Shown piece after piece: positions 24,170 to 32,229 of a stretch of DNA of 42,719 nt (positions are counted from its first letter, which is position 1; each line of letters starts with the position of its first letter). The translations under genes were made by a program, and so were the position numbers. The notes beneath the pieces were generated by a model. The model ran no database searches. It had not been told where the DNA came from and saw only the letters and a program-made list of their open reading frames with translations. The stretch comes from JACCZX01 sp040003315 (GTDB taxonomy: Bacteria; Pseudomonadota; Gammaproteobacteria; Burkholderiales; Burkholderiaceae_F). Location: positions 1 to 42,719 of the forward strand of contig JBDUCU010000010.1 in NCBI GenBank assembly GCA_040003315.1, in the 5' to 3' direction.

Positions 24170-25267
24170 TCATTTCCGAGCAAGTCCCGCCTGCCACTGC
24201 TTCAGGAATGCCAGCCGCTTGGTCTGATCGAGTCCGAGCAAAAGGTCGTCGCTAACCGCAATCGGCTTTACCGCGGTACCCAGCTCTTTGGCAAAGCCTG
24301 CCCCCGAACTCTTTCCGCTCATGTCGGTGCGCACGGAATACAACTCGGCTTGCTCCGCGGTGATTGTTTGTCCGCGCTTGGACAGCAGGTAATCCAGCCA
24401 GAGCCGGCCTGCGTTCGGGTTCTTTGCGTTCTTCGAAACGAACACCAGCCGCGACAGCACAAGGTTGTAGTCGCTGGTGAACGCAACCCCGATCGACGGG
24501 TCTTTCTTGGCTCGTGTCAATGCATACGACCCGAGTACGTTGTAGGCCATCAGGTTCTCCCCCGATGACACGCGCTCCAGCATGGTGCCCGTGGACGATT
24601 GCACTTTTAGGCTACGTTCGCCGAGCGCTTTGACCAGGTCCCAGAACTTCGGATACAGCTTCGCGTCCTGATTCACCAGCATAAATCCCACCCCGGATTT
24701 CTCGGGGTCGTAGGAGGTCACCTTGTTCTGGTATTTGTCGCCCTTGGCGGTGAGCAATTTGAGCAGATCGTCGTGCGTCTTGGGCACGTCTTCCGCCGGA
24801 ACCAGCCGCTTGTTGTAGACGATCGCGATCGGCTCGAAGGTCGTCGCATAGATTGTGTCCTTCCAGAGCCCCCAACCAGGCAGCGCTGCGGCCTCGGGCG
24901 ACTTATAGACCGCGGCCGCGCCGTCGGCGACGAGCTTCATCTGCAAGTCCATCGAAGAACTCCACACCGCGTCGGCCGACGTCGCATTGGCGGCGTTCTC
25001 GCTGATGAACCGGTTATAGACCTCGGTGGAGTTCAGGTCCGTGTATTCGACCTTCACCCCCGGAAACGCCGCCTCGAAATCCTTGATCAATGGCGTCACG
25101 AGCTTGGCGTCGGTGGTCGAATAGACGACGACCTTGCCCTCCTTCTTGGCGCCGTCGACGATCGCCTTGTACTCAGCCGGATAACCAGCAGGTACTTGCG
25201 CCTGCGCCACAGCGACGCCGATCAAAAACGAAACAAGTACCGTCGCGATGCGACCGATGCCATACAT
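24170..25267 (-). CDS. ABC transporter substrate-binding protein, ferric iron type
   Basis: This is a 365-residue periplasmic protein with a signal peptide (MYGIGRIATVLVSFLIGVAV, cleavage near AQA/Q). The mature part begins with AIVDGAKKEGKVVVYSTTD and includes FEAAFPGVKVEYTDLNST, typical of the FbpA/AfuA/TbpA/PhnS type of binding proteins. The ATG at 25267 has the strong ribosome binding site AGGAGGAAGG; the open frame upstream of it is leader. The tyrosine pair of classical iron-binding FbpA was not recognised, so iron is not assured as the ligand. Confidence 0.92.
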   Translation of the reverse strand: MYGIGRIATVLVSFLIGVAVAQAQVPAGYPAEYKAIVDGAKKEGKVVVYSTTDAKLVTPLIKDFEAAFPGVKVEYTDLNSTEVYNRFISENAANATSADAVWSSSMDLQMKLVADGAAAVYKSPEAAALPGWGLWKDTIYATTFEPIAIVYNKRLVPAEDVPKTHDDLLKLLTAKGDKYQNKVTSYDPEKSGVGFMLVNQDAKLYPKFWDLVKALGERSLKVQSSTGTMLERVSSGENLMAYNVLGSYALTRAKKDPSIGVAFTSDYNLVLSRLVFVSKNAKNPNAGRLWLDYLLSKRGQTITAEQAELYSVRTDMSGKSSGAGFAKELGTAVKPIAVSDDLLLGLDQTKRLAFLKQWQAGLARK

Positions 25268-25344
25268 AGAAACCTTCCTCCTCGCGTTATTGCAATTCCC
25301 GCGAGCGCATAAAGCAGCGACCGCATTCCATGACCACGGACTGA

Positions 25345-25356
25345 CCAATCGGTTGG
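25345..25356. promoter_or_regulatory. Possible operator, CCAA-N4-TTGG
   Basis: A short inverted repeat CCAATCGGTTGG lies just downstream of the proposed start site of the iron-type ABC operon. A repressor could bind there, but the half-sites are only four bases and no regulator gene is adjacent. Confidence 0.2.
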
Positions 25357-25367
25357 CAGCCGCCGCA

Positions 25368-25397
25368 ATCCTACGCGTCGGGGACGCTCGCTGGCAA
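25368..25397 (-). promoter_or_regulatory. Probable promoter of the iron-type ABC operon
   Basis: On the minus strand TTGCCA (25397-25392) and TAGGAT (25373-25368) are 18 bases apart. They lie about 100 bases before the binding-protein ATG. Activity is inferred from sequence only. Confidence 0.4.
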
Positions 25398-25512
25398 GGA
25401 AGCCCAGCTATCCGCAACGTGATGCGCTTTCGGCTCAACGATGCGAGAAGACCTTGTCGATCAGGTGAGACTGGTCGAGGACGAGGCTGATAATGGGCAC
25501 TCGGTGCGGCCG

Positions 25513-26682
25513 TTACCCCGCACGCAACGCGTCGACGATTTTCATGCGGCTCGCTTTGATCGCCGGCAGGAAACCCCCGACGAAGCCCATCAATAGCGAG
25601 AACGCCAGTGCGGAAACGACGATGCGTGGCGTCAGCGTGAATGCAAAAGCCAGTTCGGAAAACGATTGAAAATTTGTGGTCGACACCGTAATTGCAGTCA
25701 GGAAGCTCGCAGTCACGAGTCCGACCACGCCCCCCACCAACGACAGCAGCAACGACTCGACCAAGAACGCAAGCAGGATCGACCCGCGCTGGAAGCCCAA
25801 CGCGCGCAGTGTGCCGATTTCGGCCGTCCGCGTGGCCACCGCGGCGTACATCGTGATCGTCGCGCCGATCATCGCGCCAAGCGAAAAAATAACCGACAGC
25901 GCCATGCCGAGCAACGTGATGAAGTTCGATAGCGAGGACGATTGGTCGGCGTAAAACTGCGCTTCGGGTTTGATGTCGACCTTCAGTCGCGGATCATCGT
26001 CGAGCCTTGCCTTGAGCGCTGCGAACGCGTCGGGGCCGGTGGTCTTCGCAATGACCGATGAGTAGGTGACGCGGCGAAACGCCTGCATCATTTGTTCAAC
26101 GTCACCCCATATTTCGGAGTCGAATGCGGTCTTGCCGGCGTTGAAGACGCCCACCACGGTCCATCCGCGACCGGCAAACGACAACTGCTGTCCGAGTTCC
26201 ACCCCCGCGAAGCCTTTCGCCACCGACTTGCCGACGATGATCTCCGACGAGCCCGGCCGAAACAGGCGACCCTGCTCGATATGGACTTGCGGCCGCAGGA
26301 CCTTGCCCATCTCCGGCAGCCCGCGCACGACAACGTTGCTGCGCTTAGTCACGTTGTCGATCTTGGGCAGTGAATTCAACACGACCACTTCCTTCGATAC
26401 CAGCGATCGGCCGTCGGCATCGCGCGCCACTTCGGGCGCTGTCTCGACCAGTGCCGCCTGATCGCGCGACACACCGCTCTGCACTTCGGTCTGGCTCCCT
26501 TGGCGAATCACCACCACGTTATCGGGCGAGCCGGTTGCCACCAGCGTCGCTTTCAGCCCGGCGTCAAGCATCAGCACAGCCGCGAAAACAAAAACCACCA
26601 GCGCCATCCCGCCCGCGGTCAGAATCGTGGTGAGCTTGCGCACCCACAGGTTGCGTGCGATGTAATTGGCCGGGATCTTCAA
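25513..26682 (-). CDS. ABC exporter permease, MacB/FtsX family (first copy)
   Basis: This is a 389-residue membrane protein with one N-terminal helix, a large periplasmic domain (about residues 45-245) and three C-terminal helices, the FtsX/MacB layout. The typical segments RTAEIGTLRALGFQRGSILL and GFLPAIKASRMKIVDALR are present. The start appears to be TTG at 26682 (KIPANYIARNLWVRK follows), 9 bases after the stop of the second permease gene; no nearby ATG fits. It is the last gene of the exporter operon and probably forms a heterodimer with the product of 26692-27849. Confidence 0.9.
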   Translation of the reverse strand: MKIPANYIARNLWVRKLTTILTAGGMALVVFVFAAVLMLDAGLKATLVATGSPDNVVVIRQGSQTEVQSGVSRDQAALVETAPEVARDADGRSLVSKEVVVLNSLPKIDNVTKRSNVVVRGLPEMGKVLRPQVHIEQGRLFRPGSSEIIVGKSVAKGFAGVELGQQLSFAGRGWTVVGVFNAGKTAFDSEIWGDVEQMMQAFRRVTYSSVIAKTTGPDAFAALKARLDDDPRLKVDIKPEAQFYADQSSSLSNFITLLGMALSVIFSLGAMIGATITMYAAVATRTAEIGTLRALGFQRGSILLAFLVESLLLSLVGGVVGLVTASFLTAITVSTTNFQSFSELAFAFTLTPRIVVSALAFSLLMGFVGGFLPAIKASRMKIVDALRAG

Positions 26683-26691
26683 CGTCGAGTC

Positions 26692-27849
26692 TCAGGCGAC
26701 ATGCCGCAAGCCATCGACGATCTTCACGTGCGCGGCGCGCAGCGCCGGGATGATGCCGGCGACCAACCCGACAGCCAGGGCACAGGCCGCCTGCAGATAA
26801 AACGTCTGGGCCACCAATGGCATCTTCGCGAACACGCTGATGGTCGCCGCATGAAAGCCCTGCACGACGAACGGCGTCAGCAACATGCCGAGGCCGCCTC
26901 CCAGCGCCGCCAGCAAGAACGCTTCGCCGATGATCATCGCTGCGACGGCGCCAGGTTTGAATCCGAGCGCCTTCAATGTGGCGTACTCCGACAGTCGCTC
27001 ACGCGCGGTCATTGCCATCGTGTTGGCGGCCACCGCCATGATGATCAGAATCACAACGTAACTCACGCCTTCGATCGCGACCACGATCGTCTCCACCATG
27101 GCCACGAAGCTGAGGGTGAATGCCTTTTCGGTTTCAGTCAGCGTTTCGGCCAGCGAGTTCTTGAATTCGGCGTCGATCGCGCGCGAGATATCGGGCGCAG
27201 CCTGCCCCTCGTTGATCCCGACCACGAAAACGCCCGCAAAGTCGCCGCGTCTGGGAGCGAGCTTCTTGATCTGCTCGTTCAGGTAGTCGTAGTGAAAATA
27301 CATCTGGCGCGTGATCGTTGTTTCATCTTTTGCGTCGTAAACGGCGCGCACGACGAATTCCCAGGCGCCCGGATAAATTCCGCTCTTCAGCGGAATCGTG
27401 TCCCCGATCTTGAAACCATAAAGATCAGCGAGCTGCCGCCCGACGACCGCACCGCGTCGATCGCGCAGAAATTCCTGATACTGCTGAGGCTCGAACACGA
27501 ACTCCGGGTACATCGGAAAGAATGTCGGTGCGTCGACCGCGAATTGCGCAAAGAAATTTTTCGGGTCTTTGTACACGCCGCCAAACCAGTTCGAGACCGA
27601 TACTGACGTCACCCCCGGAATTGCGCGGATCTTTTCGCGGTAGTACACCGGCATTGCAAACGTCAGCGAGATCGCGTTGCGCGTGATCAGCCGCGTGGCC
27701 GATGCAGCGTCGGCGCCGACGTACCAGGCGCGCACCACCGTCTGCAGCAGGCCGAACGCCAGAATCGCGATGACCAGACCGACAATCGTCAGCGCCGAGC
27801 GCAGCTTGGCGCGGAACACGTTGCGGAAAACGAACTTTAGAAAGAACAT
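26692..27849 (-). CDS. ABC exporter permease, MacB/FtsX family (second copy)
   Basis: This is a 385-residue membrane protein with the same one-plus-three helix layout as its neighbour. MFFLKFVFRNVFRAKLRSAL opens the first helix, and ARERLSEYATLKALGFKPGA and RAAHVKIVDGLRH are in the C-terminal part. The start overlaps the ATPase stop by one base (TGATG). With the neighbouring permease it should form the membrane part of a MacAB- or DevBCA-like exporter. Substrates of such systems include lipoproteins, glycolipids, peptides and macrolides; none is indicated here. Confidence 0.9.
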   Translation of the reverse strand: MFFLKFVFRNVFRAKLRSALTIVGLVIAILAFGLLQTVVRAWYVGADAASATRLITRNAISLTFAMPVYYREKIRAIPGVTSVSVSNWFGGVYKDPKNFFAQFAVDAPTFFPMYPEFVFEPQQYQEFLRDRRGAVVGRQLADLYGFKIGDTIPLKSGIYPGAWEFVVRAVYDAKDETTITRQMYFHYDYLNEQIKKLAPRRGDFAGVFVVGINEGQAAPDISRAIDAEFKNSLAETLTETEKAFTLSFVAMVETIVVAIEGVSYVVILIIMAVAANTMAMTARERLSEYATLKALGFKPGAVAAMIIGEAFLLAALGGGLGMLLTPFVVQGFHAATISVFAKMPLVAQTFYLQAACALAVGLVAGIIPALRAAHVKIVDGLRHVA

Positions 27850-28628
27850 CAGTGCGTCGGAGCAGTGTCGGTGAGTTGCCCCTTGTCCAGATAGATCAAA
27901 TGATGCGCGGCCTCAGCTGCGCGCGGATCATGCGTCACCATCACGATCGTCTTGCCGAGCTCGATGTTGAGCCGATCAAGCAGCTTCAGGATGTCGGCCG
28001 CCGACTGCCGATCGAGATCACCGGTCGGCTCGTCGGCAATGATCAGCAAAGGGTCGGTGACCAGCGCGCGCGCAATGGCAACGCGCTGCTGCTGGCCGCC
28101 CGATAATTCGTTCGGATAGTGCTTGACCCGATCGGACAATCCGACCATTGCCAGCAGCAGCTCGACCCGCTCGCGCCGCTCGCTGCGTGACAATGAAGTG
28201 AGCTGCAGCGGCAGCTCGACATTTTCGAATGCGGTCAGTACCGGCATCAGGTTGTAGAACTGAAACACGAATCCGACCGTACGCGCGCGCCAGTCGGCCA
28301 GCTCGGTGTCGCTGAATTGAGTGATGTCCTCGCCAGCAACCTGCAGCCGCCCATCATCAGGCTTGTCGATGCCTGCGACCAAGTTGAGCAGCGTGGTCTT
28401 GCCCGACCCCGAAGGCCCCATCAACGCGACGAAGTCGCCATCGCGGATCGTCAGATTGATGTCGGTCAAAACCGGCACCAGTTGATCGCCGCGCACGTAA
28501 CCCTTCGACAGATGTTCGATCTCGACCAGCGCTCGCCGCTCGCGCAGCGCGTCTTCGCGCGGCTCAGCGCGCGTCGTGGACGTGGGCGCGCCCACGCTAC
28601 TTCTTAGCCGCAGTGACGTGTGCGCCAT
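27849..28628 (-). CDS. ABC exporter ATP-binding protein, MacB/LolD type
   Basis: This 259-residue ATPase energises the two FtsX-like permeases. Walker A GPSGSGKT is at about 71-78, the signature is LSGGQQQR, and Walker B is LLIIADEPTGDLD. The GFVFQFYNLMPVLTAFENVE segment is typical of the LolD/MacB class. The first 33 residues are poorly conserved and overlap the end of the membrane-fusion gene by 32 bases. A later start close to VEIEHLSKGY is possible, but no good site was seen. Confidence 0.9.
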   Translation of the reverse strand: MAHTSLRLRSSVGAPTSTTRAEPREDALRERRALVEIEHLSKGYVRGDQLVPVLTDINLTIRDGDFVALMGPSGSGKTTLLNLVAGIDKPDDGRLQVAGEDITQFSDTELADWRARTVGFVFQFYNLMPVLTAFENVELPLQLTSLSRSERRERVELLLAMVGLSDRVKHYPNELSGGQQQRVAIARALVTDPLLIIADEPTGDLDRQSAADILKLLDRLNIELGKTIVMVTHDPRAAEAAHHLIYLDKGQLTDTAPTH

Positions 28629-29829
28629 CGGCCATGCGTTCTCCCGGCGTCAATACGGCGCGGATGCCGGGGGCCAGGTCGACTCGCACCAGATCGCCGA
28701 TCTTTGTACCGACGGTGACCGGAGCCAGCTTGACGCGATCGTCTTTGCCAACCACGAACACAACGTCCTTGCCATCGCGTTTGACGATTGCTTCCGGACG
28801 CAGCGCCGCCACCGGAGTCCGCTCGTCGGGCCGGACCGCGCGCGACAAGAACGCGGTCTTCGCGCTCATGTCGGGCAGCACTCGCGCGTCGCGCTCGACG
28901 AATTTCACCTTGACCAGCAACGTGGCCTTGCTACGGTCGACGGTCGGCACGACGCGGCTGACTTCTCCGGCCAACCGAAGATCGGGAAAGGCGTCGAGCT
29001 GAATTTCTGCCGGCTGGCCGACGCTGATCTTGCCGATCGCCGCTTCCGACACATCGGCTTCGACCTCGAGCGTTTCCATATCCGCCATCGTCACCACCGC
29101 GCCGGTCGTGCCCGCCGCTGACGAAAATGGGGTCACGATGTCACCCACGTTGGCGCTTTTGGTCAACACCATTCCCGCGAATGGCGCGCGGATCATCGTC
29201 TGGTCGTACGCCACCTCGGACGCTCTGAAGTTCGCCTGCGCAACTCCAATCTGCGCCTTTAACGTATCGATCGCTGCGAGCGACTTGTTGTAGCGGGCCT
29301 GGGCTGTGTCGAGCGCCGAACCCGCGATGAACTTCTGGCGTGCCAAATCCTGAGAACGCCTGTAGCCCGCGGCGGCATCTTCAAGTTCTGCCTGCCCCTG
29401 CGCCAGATTGGCGCGCGCCACCTGCACCTGGGCCGCCGCCTGCTCTCTTTGCGCGGCGACGTCACGGTTTTCCAGCCGCGCAATGATGTCGCCCTCCTTG
29501 ACCCGCTGGCCTTCCTGCACGCCGAGCCACTCGAGGCGACCGGTGCCCTTGGACGACACCGACGCGCGGCGGGCGGCCACCACGCGACCCGTCGCATTCA
29601 GAACCGAAATCGACGTCGACGGATACGTGGCCGCGACGGTGACAATCTCGACTGCCTGCGGTGCGTTGCGGCGGCCAACGACCCAAGCGACCGCGGCCAC
29701 GACGATGATCGCGATCGCCCAGAACCACCACCGTTTCCAAAATGGGCGGCGGCGACGTGTCGACGGCGCGGTACGGTCGATCGCCAAACGCGAAAGTGAC
29801 GGCTCGCCGGGGGCTGGTCGGTCAGACAT
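28597..29829 (-). CDS. Periplasmic adaptor (membrane fusion) protein, HlyD/MacA type
   Basis: This 410-residue protein has one membrane helix at about 36-52 (FWAIAIIVVAAVAWVVG), a lipoyl-like hairpin domain (GQRVKEGDIIARLENRDV), an Ala/Gln-rich coiled coil, and the beta-barrel segment TMIRAPFAGMVLTKSANVGD. It would link the inner-membrane ABC exporter to an outer-membrane channel. The ATG at 29829 is used; it lacks a clear ribosome binding site. It is the first gene of the exporter operon. No TolC-like gene lies nearby, so a channel would have to be shared. Confidence 0.9.
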   Translation of the reverse strand: MSDRPAPGEPSLSRLAIDRTAPSTRRRRPFWKRWWFWAIAIIVVAAVAWVVGRRNAPQAVEIVTVAATYPSTSISVLNATGRVVAARRASVSSKGTGRLEWLGVQEGQRVKEGDIIARLENRDVAAQREQAAAQVQVARANLAQGQAELEDAAAGYRRSQDLARQKFIAGSALDTAQARYNKSLAAIDTLKAQIGVAQANFRASEVAYDQTMIRAPFAGMVLTKSANVGDIVTPFSSAAGTTGAVVTMADMETLEVEADVSEAAIGKISVGQPAEIQLDAFPDLRLAGEVSRVVPTVDRSKATLLVKVKFVERDARVLPDMSAKTAFLSRAVRPDERTPVAALRPEAIVKRDGKDVVFVVGKDDRVKLAPVTVGTKIGDLVRVDLAPGIRAVLTPGERMADGAHVTAAKK

Positions 29830-29937
29830 TGAAGTTAAAAATGAACTTCCAGGCTGCTGTTTCAAAGTGAGCGCTGCATCCTAAAGCAACGACGGCCAGG
29901 GCCTTGTCGACTGGCGGCGCAGCGCAGACGACTGGCG

Positions 29938-29964
29938 AAAAAAACCGCCGTAAGAACGGCGGTT
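29938..29964 (-). terminator. Rho-independent terminator after the hydroxybutyrate oligomer hydrolase
   Basis: AACCGCCGT and ACGGCGGTT form a perfect 9-bp stem with loop TCTT, followed by a run of T on the minus strand. It lies just past the hydrolase stop codon and separates that gene from the exporter operon. Confidence 0.9.
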
Positions 29965-29985
29965 CTTCTAAAGAGAGGCGCGCGA

Positions 29986-32127
29986 TTAATTCGGAATCTG
30001 CACGGTGTTGCTCGAGGTATTGAAATTGATAGCGTCGCCGGCTGCGGGCGCCAGCGAGATCGGCGGCAGATTCGCGGTCGTGATCGCGGGCGCCGCACCG
30101 GGCGTTCCGCCGCGCGGCGTCGTCCGCACCACTTGCGAAGGCGGCAGCGCTGCACCGGTGCGCAGATGGTTCCACATCAGGTTAAGCGCCTGATTGTCGT
30201 AGTAATGCATCGGAATAAAGCGCGTGTCGTAGCCAGGCAGTGATGCGCTGGCAATGAATGTTTCGAAGTGCTGCGCATTCAGGACTTCAACATAGGATAG
30301 GCGGCTCGCCGCGCCCTCGACGATCTTGTTGGTGCCGAAATATGGGCGCGACGTATGGTTCACCGGGATCAGTCCATCGGCGCGGCCATGAACAATGATC
30401 GCGGGCTTGCTGCGCAGATTGCCCGAAAGGCGCACTTCGCTGACACCGGTCTGCAAGGCAAGCGCACTTGCGCTTGATGTGGTCCACAACTGCCGCAGGC
30501 ATTCCGCGCCAAGGAAAGCGAAGTTGGTGTCCGCCAAAAGATGGTTGATCGGTCCTCCGGACGCGTTGTTGTAGATCAGGTTGATGCCATTGGTGGGCGG
30601 CACGCCATTGCCGTTGGCGAACACCGTCAGCATCGGCGATACCGCTGCAGCAGCCGGCACGCCGCCGGCGTTGGTCGTCGCGAAACTGAACCCGCATAGG
30701 TTGTCAGCCACGCTTGCTCTCGAATACGCGTTCGCATAGGTCACTGCGACGGCAGGATCGGCAAAAGCAAATAGCGACGCGTGCAATAAGTCGGACTCGG
30801 GTTCCCAGCCCGCGGCGTGCAGGCGGGCGAGCGCATCGTTCGATTGCGAAGCGAAGTCGGGGCCTGCAACGTCGCCGTTCGCAGCCAGCGCACCACAGCG
30901 ATTCTGCGCACTCGTCATTGAAACAAAGGCCAGCCCGGGCGACGCCGATACAGCCGGCGCGTAGGCAGCGCATGGCTGCAGCAAGTTCGCCAGCGATATG
31001 AAGTCGTAGAGGGGCCGGCCGATTGCGGTCGATGGATAGTTAACCCCTCCGCGCGCGACGATCAACCCCGCGGGCAGCATCGGATAGATGACCGGCTCGC
31101 CAACCACGACGCCGTCGATCAAACCGGTCGAATCGCCCTCGGCGGCGGAGATCGCGGCACCACCGCCGTTGGACACCGATGAAGCGATCACCAGCGTATT
31201 ACTGGCCGCGAACTGACGCAGCTTCTCGCTGGTTCCCGGTACGAGCGGTGCGAACTGTTCGTTCATCGCCCATAGCGCGAATTCGATCGCCTGACGAGTG
31301 AACAACCCCCAGTCTTTTTCTGGATTGGCCTGTGAATGCGCATGCTTGAACGCATAGCGGAACGGGTTGGTCGATGTAAACGTGGTGCGTTGCGCGTCAG
31401 TGAGCGCGGCGGTGAAGTGGCTTGCATTGCCTGCCGTCGTCGCGTTGGCGGTCAATCCGTTGATCAGGGTGACCGTGTTCGTATCCAACTCGTGTGCGCC
31501 GTTGCCGGTGCCTTTGTCGGTGTAGGCCACCGCGCATCCGCGTTTGAGCCCCCATTCGCCGGCCGCCGACACCGCACCGTAAACCCCGCGCGAGCCCGAT
31601 GATGTCGCCGTCACAATGCACGGCAATGCCTGATTGAACGTCGAAGGAATCTGGACCATCAAGGTCGCTGCCGCGCGCCCGTTGGCGCCGACGCTGTAAG
31701 CCAAATACTCGGTACCGCCGATTTTTCCCGCACCCGGCGTGGTGTTCGCAGTTCCGCCATCGACCGGCACATTAGGGCCGAACAGAACGCCGTAACCTCC
31801 GGCGGTGGTGAAATCGACCAACGCGCGGTAGTTGCTGTAGATCGCCCGGCGCCGCAATTCACTCGCGGTCGGTGTGGCCGACACCACGGGCAGCGTTGCG
31901 CTTTGCAGGCCGTCCCAACCCAGGCCAGCGGTCAGCAGATCATCGCTCGTGCCATCGTAGGTGGCGGTGGTGACGGTGCCGAGAAATGCCGGTCGCACGT
32001 TAGTCAATGCGGGAGCCGGCGAGTCGCCACCGTTGCTGCACGCCGCGAGTACGGATGCGGCAACCAGCGCGGCGAGAGGGCCGATGAGTCGGCCTCGCTG
32101 CGAACCGCGATAAGAACTGCGATTCAT
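29986..32127 (-). CDS. D-(-)-3-hydroxybutyrate oligomer hydrolase, predicted lipoprotein
   Basis: This 713-residue enzyme hydrolyses oligomers of 3-hydroxybutyrate, the products of polyhydroxybutyrate depolymerisation, to monomers. The family's active-site stretch SSVSNGGGAA is at about 316-325, with Ser319 the likely nucleophile. Other family stretches are TATSSGSRGVYGAV, EWGLKRGCAVAYTDKG and AIIVHGRADGLIPVNH. The N-terminus has a lipobox LAAC with Cys30 after a hydrophobic segment, so the protein is probably anchored to a membrane facing the periplasm or surface. GGGGAG precedes the ATG. It appears to be a single-gene unit with its own terminator. Confidence 0.93.
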   Translation of the reverse strand: MNRSSYRGSQRGRLIGPLAALVAASVLAACSNGGDSPAPALTNVRPAFLGTVTTATYDGTSDDLLTAGLGWDGLQSATLPVVSATPTASELRRRAIYSNYRALVDFTTAGGYGVLFGPNVPVDGGTANTTPGAGKIGGTEYLAYSVGANGRAAATLMVQIPSTFNQALPCIVTATSSGSRGVYGAVSAAGEWGLKRGCAVAYTDKGTGNGAHELDTNTVTLINGLTANATTAGNASHFTAALTDAQRTTFTSTNPFRYAFKHAHSQANPEKDWGLFTRQAIEFALWAMNEQFAPLVPGTSEKLRQFAASNTLVIASSVSNGGGAAISAAEGDSTGLIDGVVVGEPVIYPMLPAGLIVARGGVNYPSTAIGRPLYDFISLANLLQPCAAYAPAVSASPGLAFVSMTSAQNRCGALAANGDVAGPDFASQSNDALARLHAAGWEPESDLLHASLFAFADPAVAVTYANAYSRASVADNLCGFSFATTNAGGVPAAAAVSPMLTVFANGNGVPPTNGINLIYNNASGGPINHLLADTNFAFLGAECLRQLWTTSSASALALQTGVSEVRLSGNLRSKPAIIVHGRADGLIPVNHTSRPYFGTNKIVEGAASRLSYVEVLNAQHFETFIASASLPGYDTRFIPMHYYDNQALNLMWNHLRTGAALPPSQVVRTTPRGGTPGAAPAITTANLPPISLAPAAGDAINFNTSSNTVQIPN

Positions 32128-32229
32128 TTGCTATCTCCCCGGGATGCCGCCGCTAGCGGGCGCTATGGCCTACCGTACACCAGCGCAGCGTGCGCGGCAA
32201 TTCGACGTGGTAAAGCAAGCGCGTGGGCC

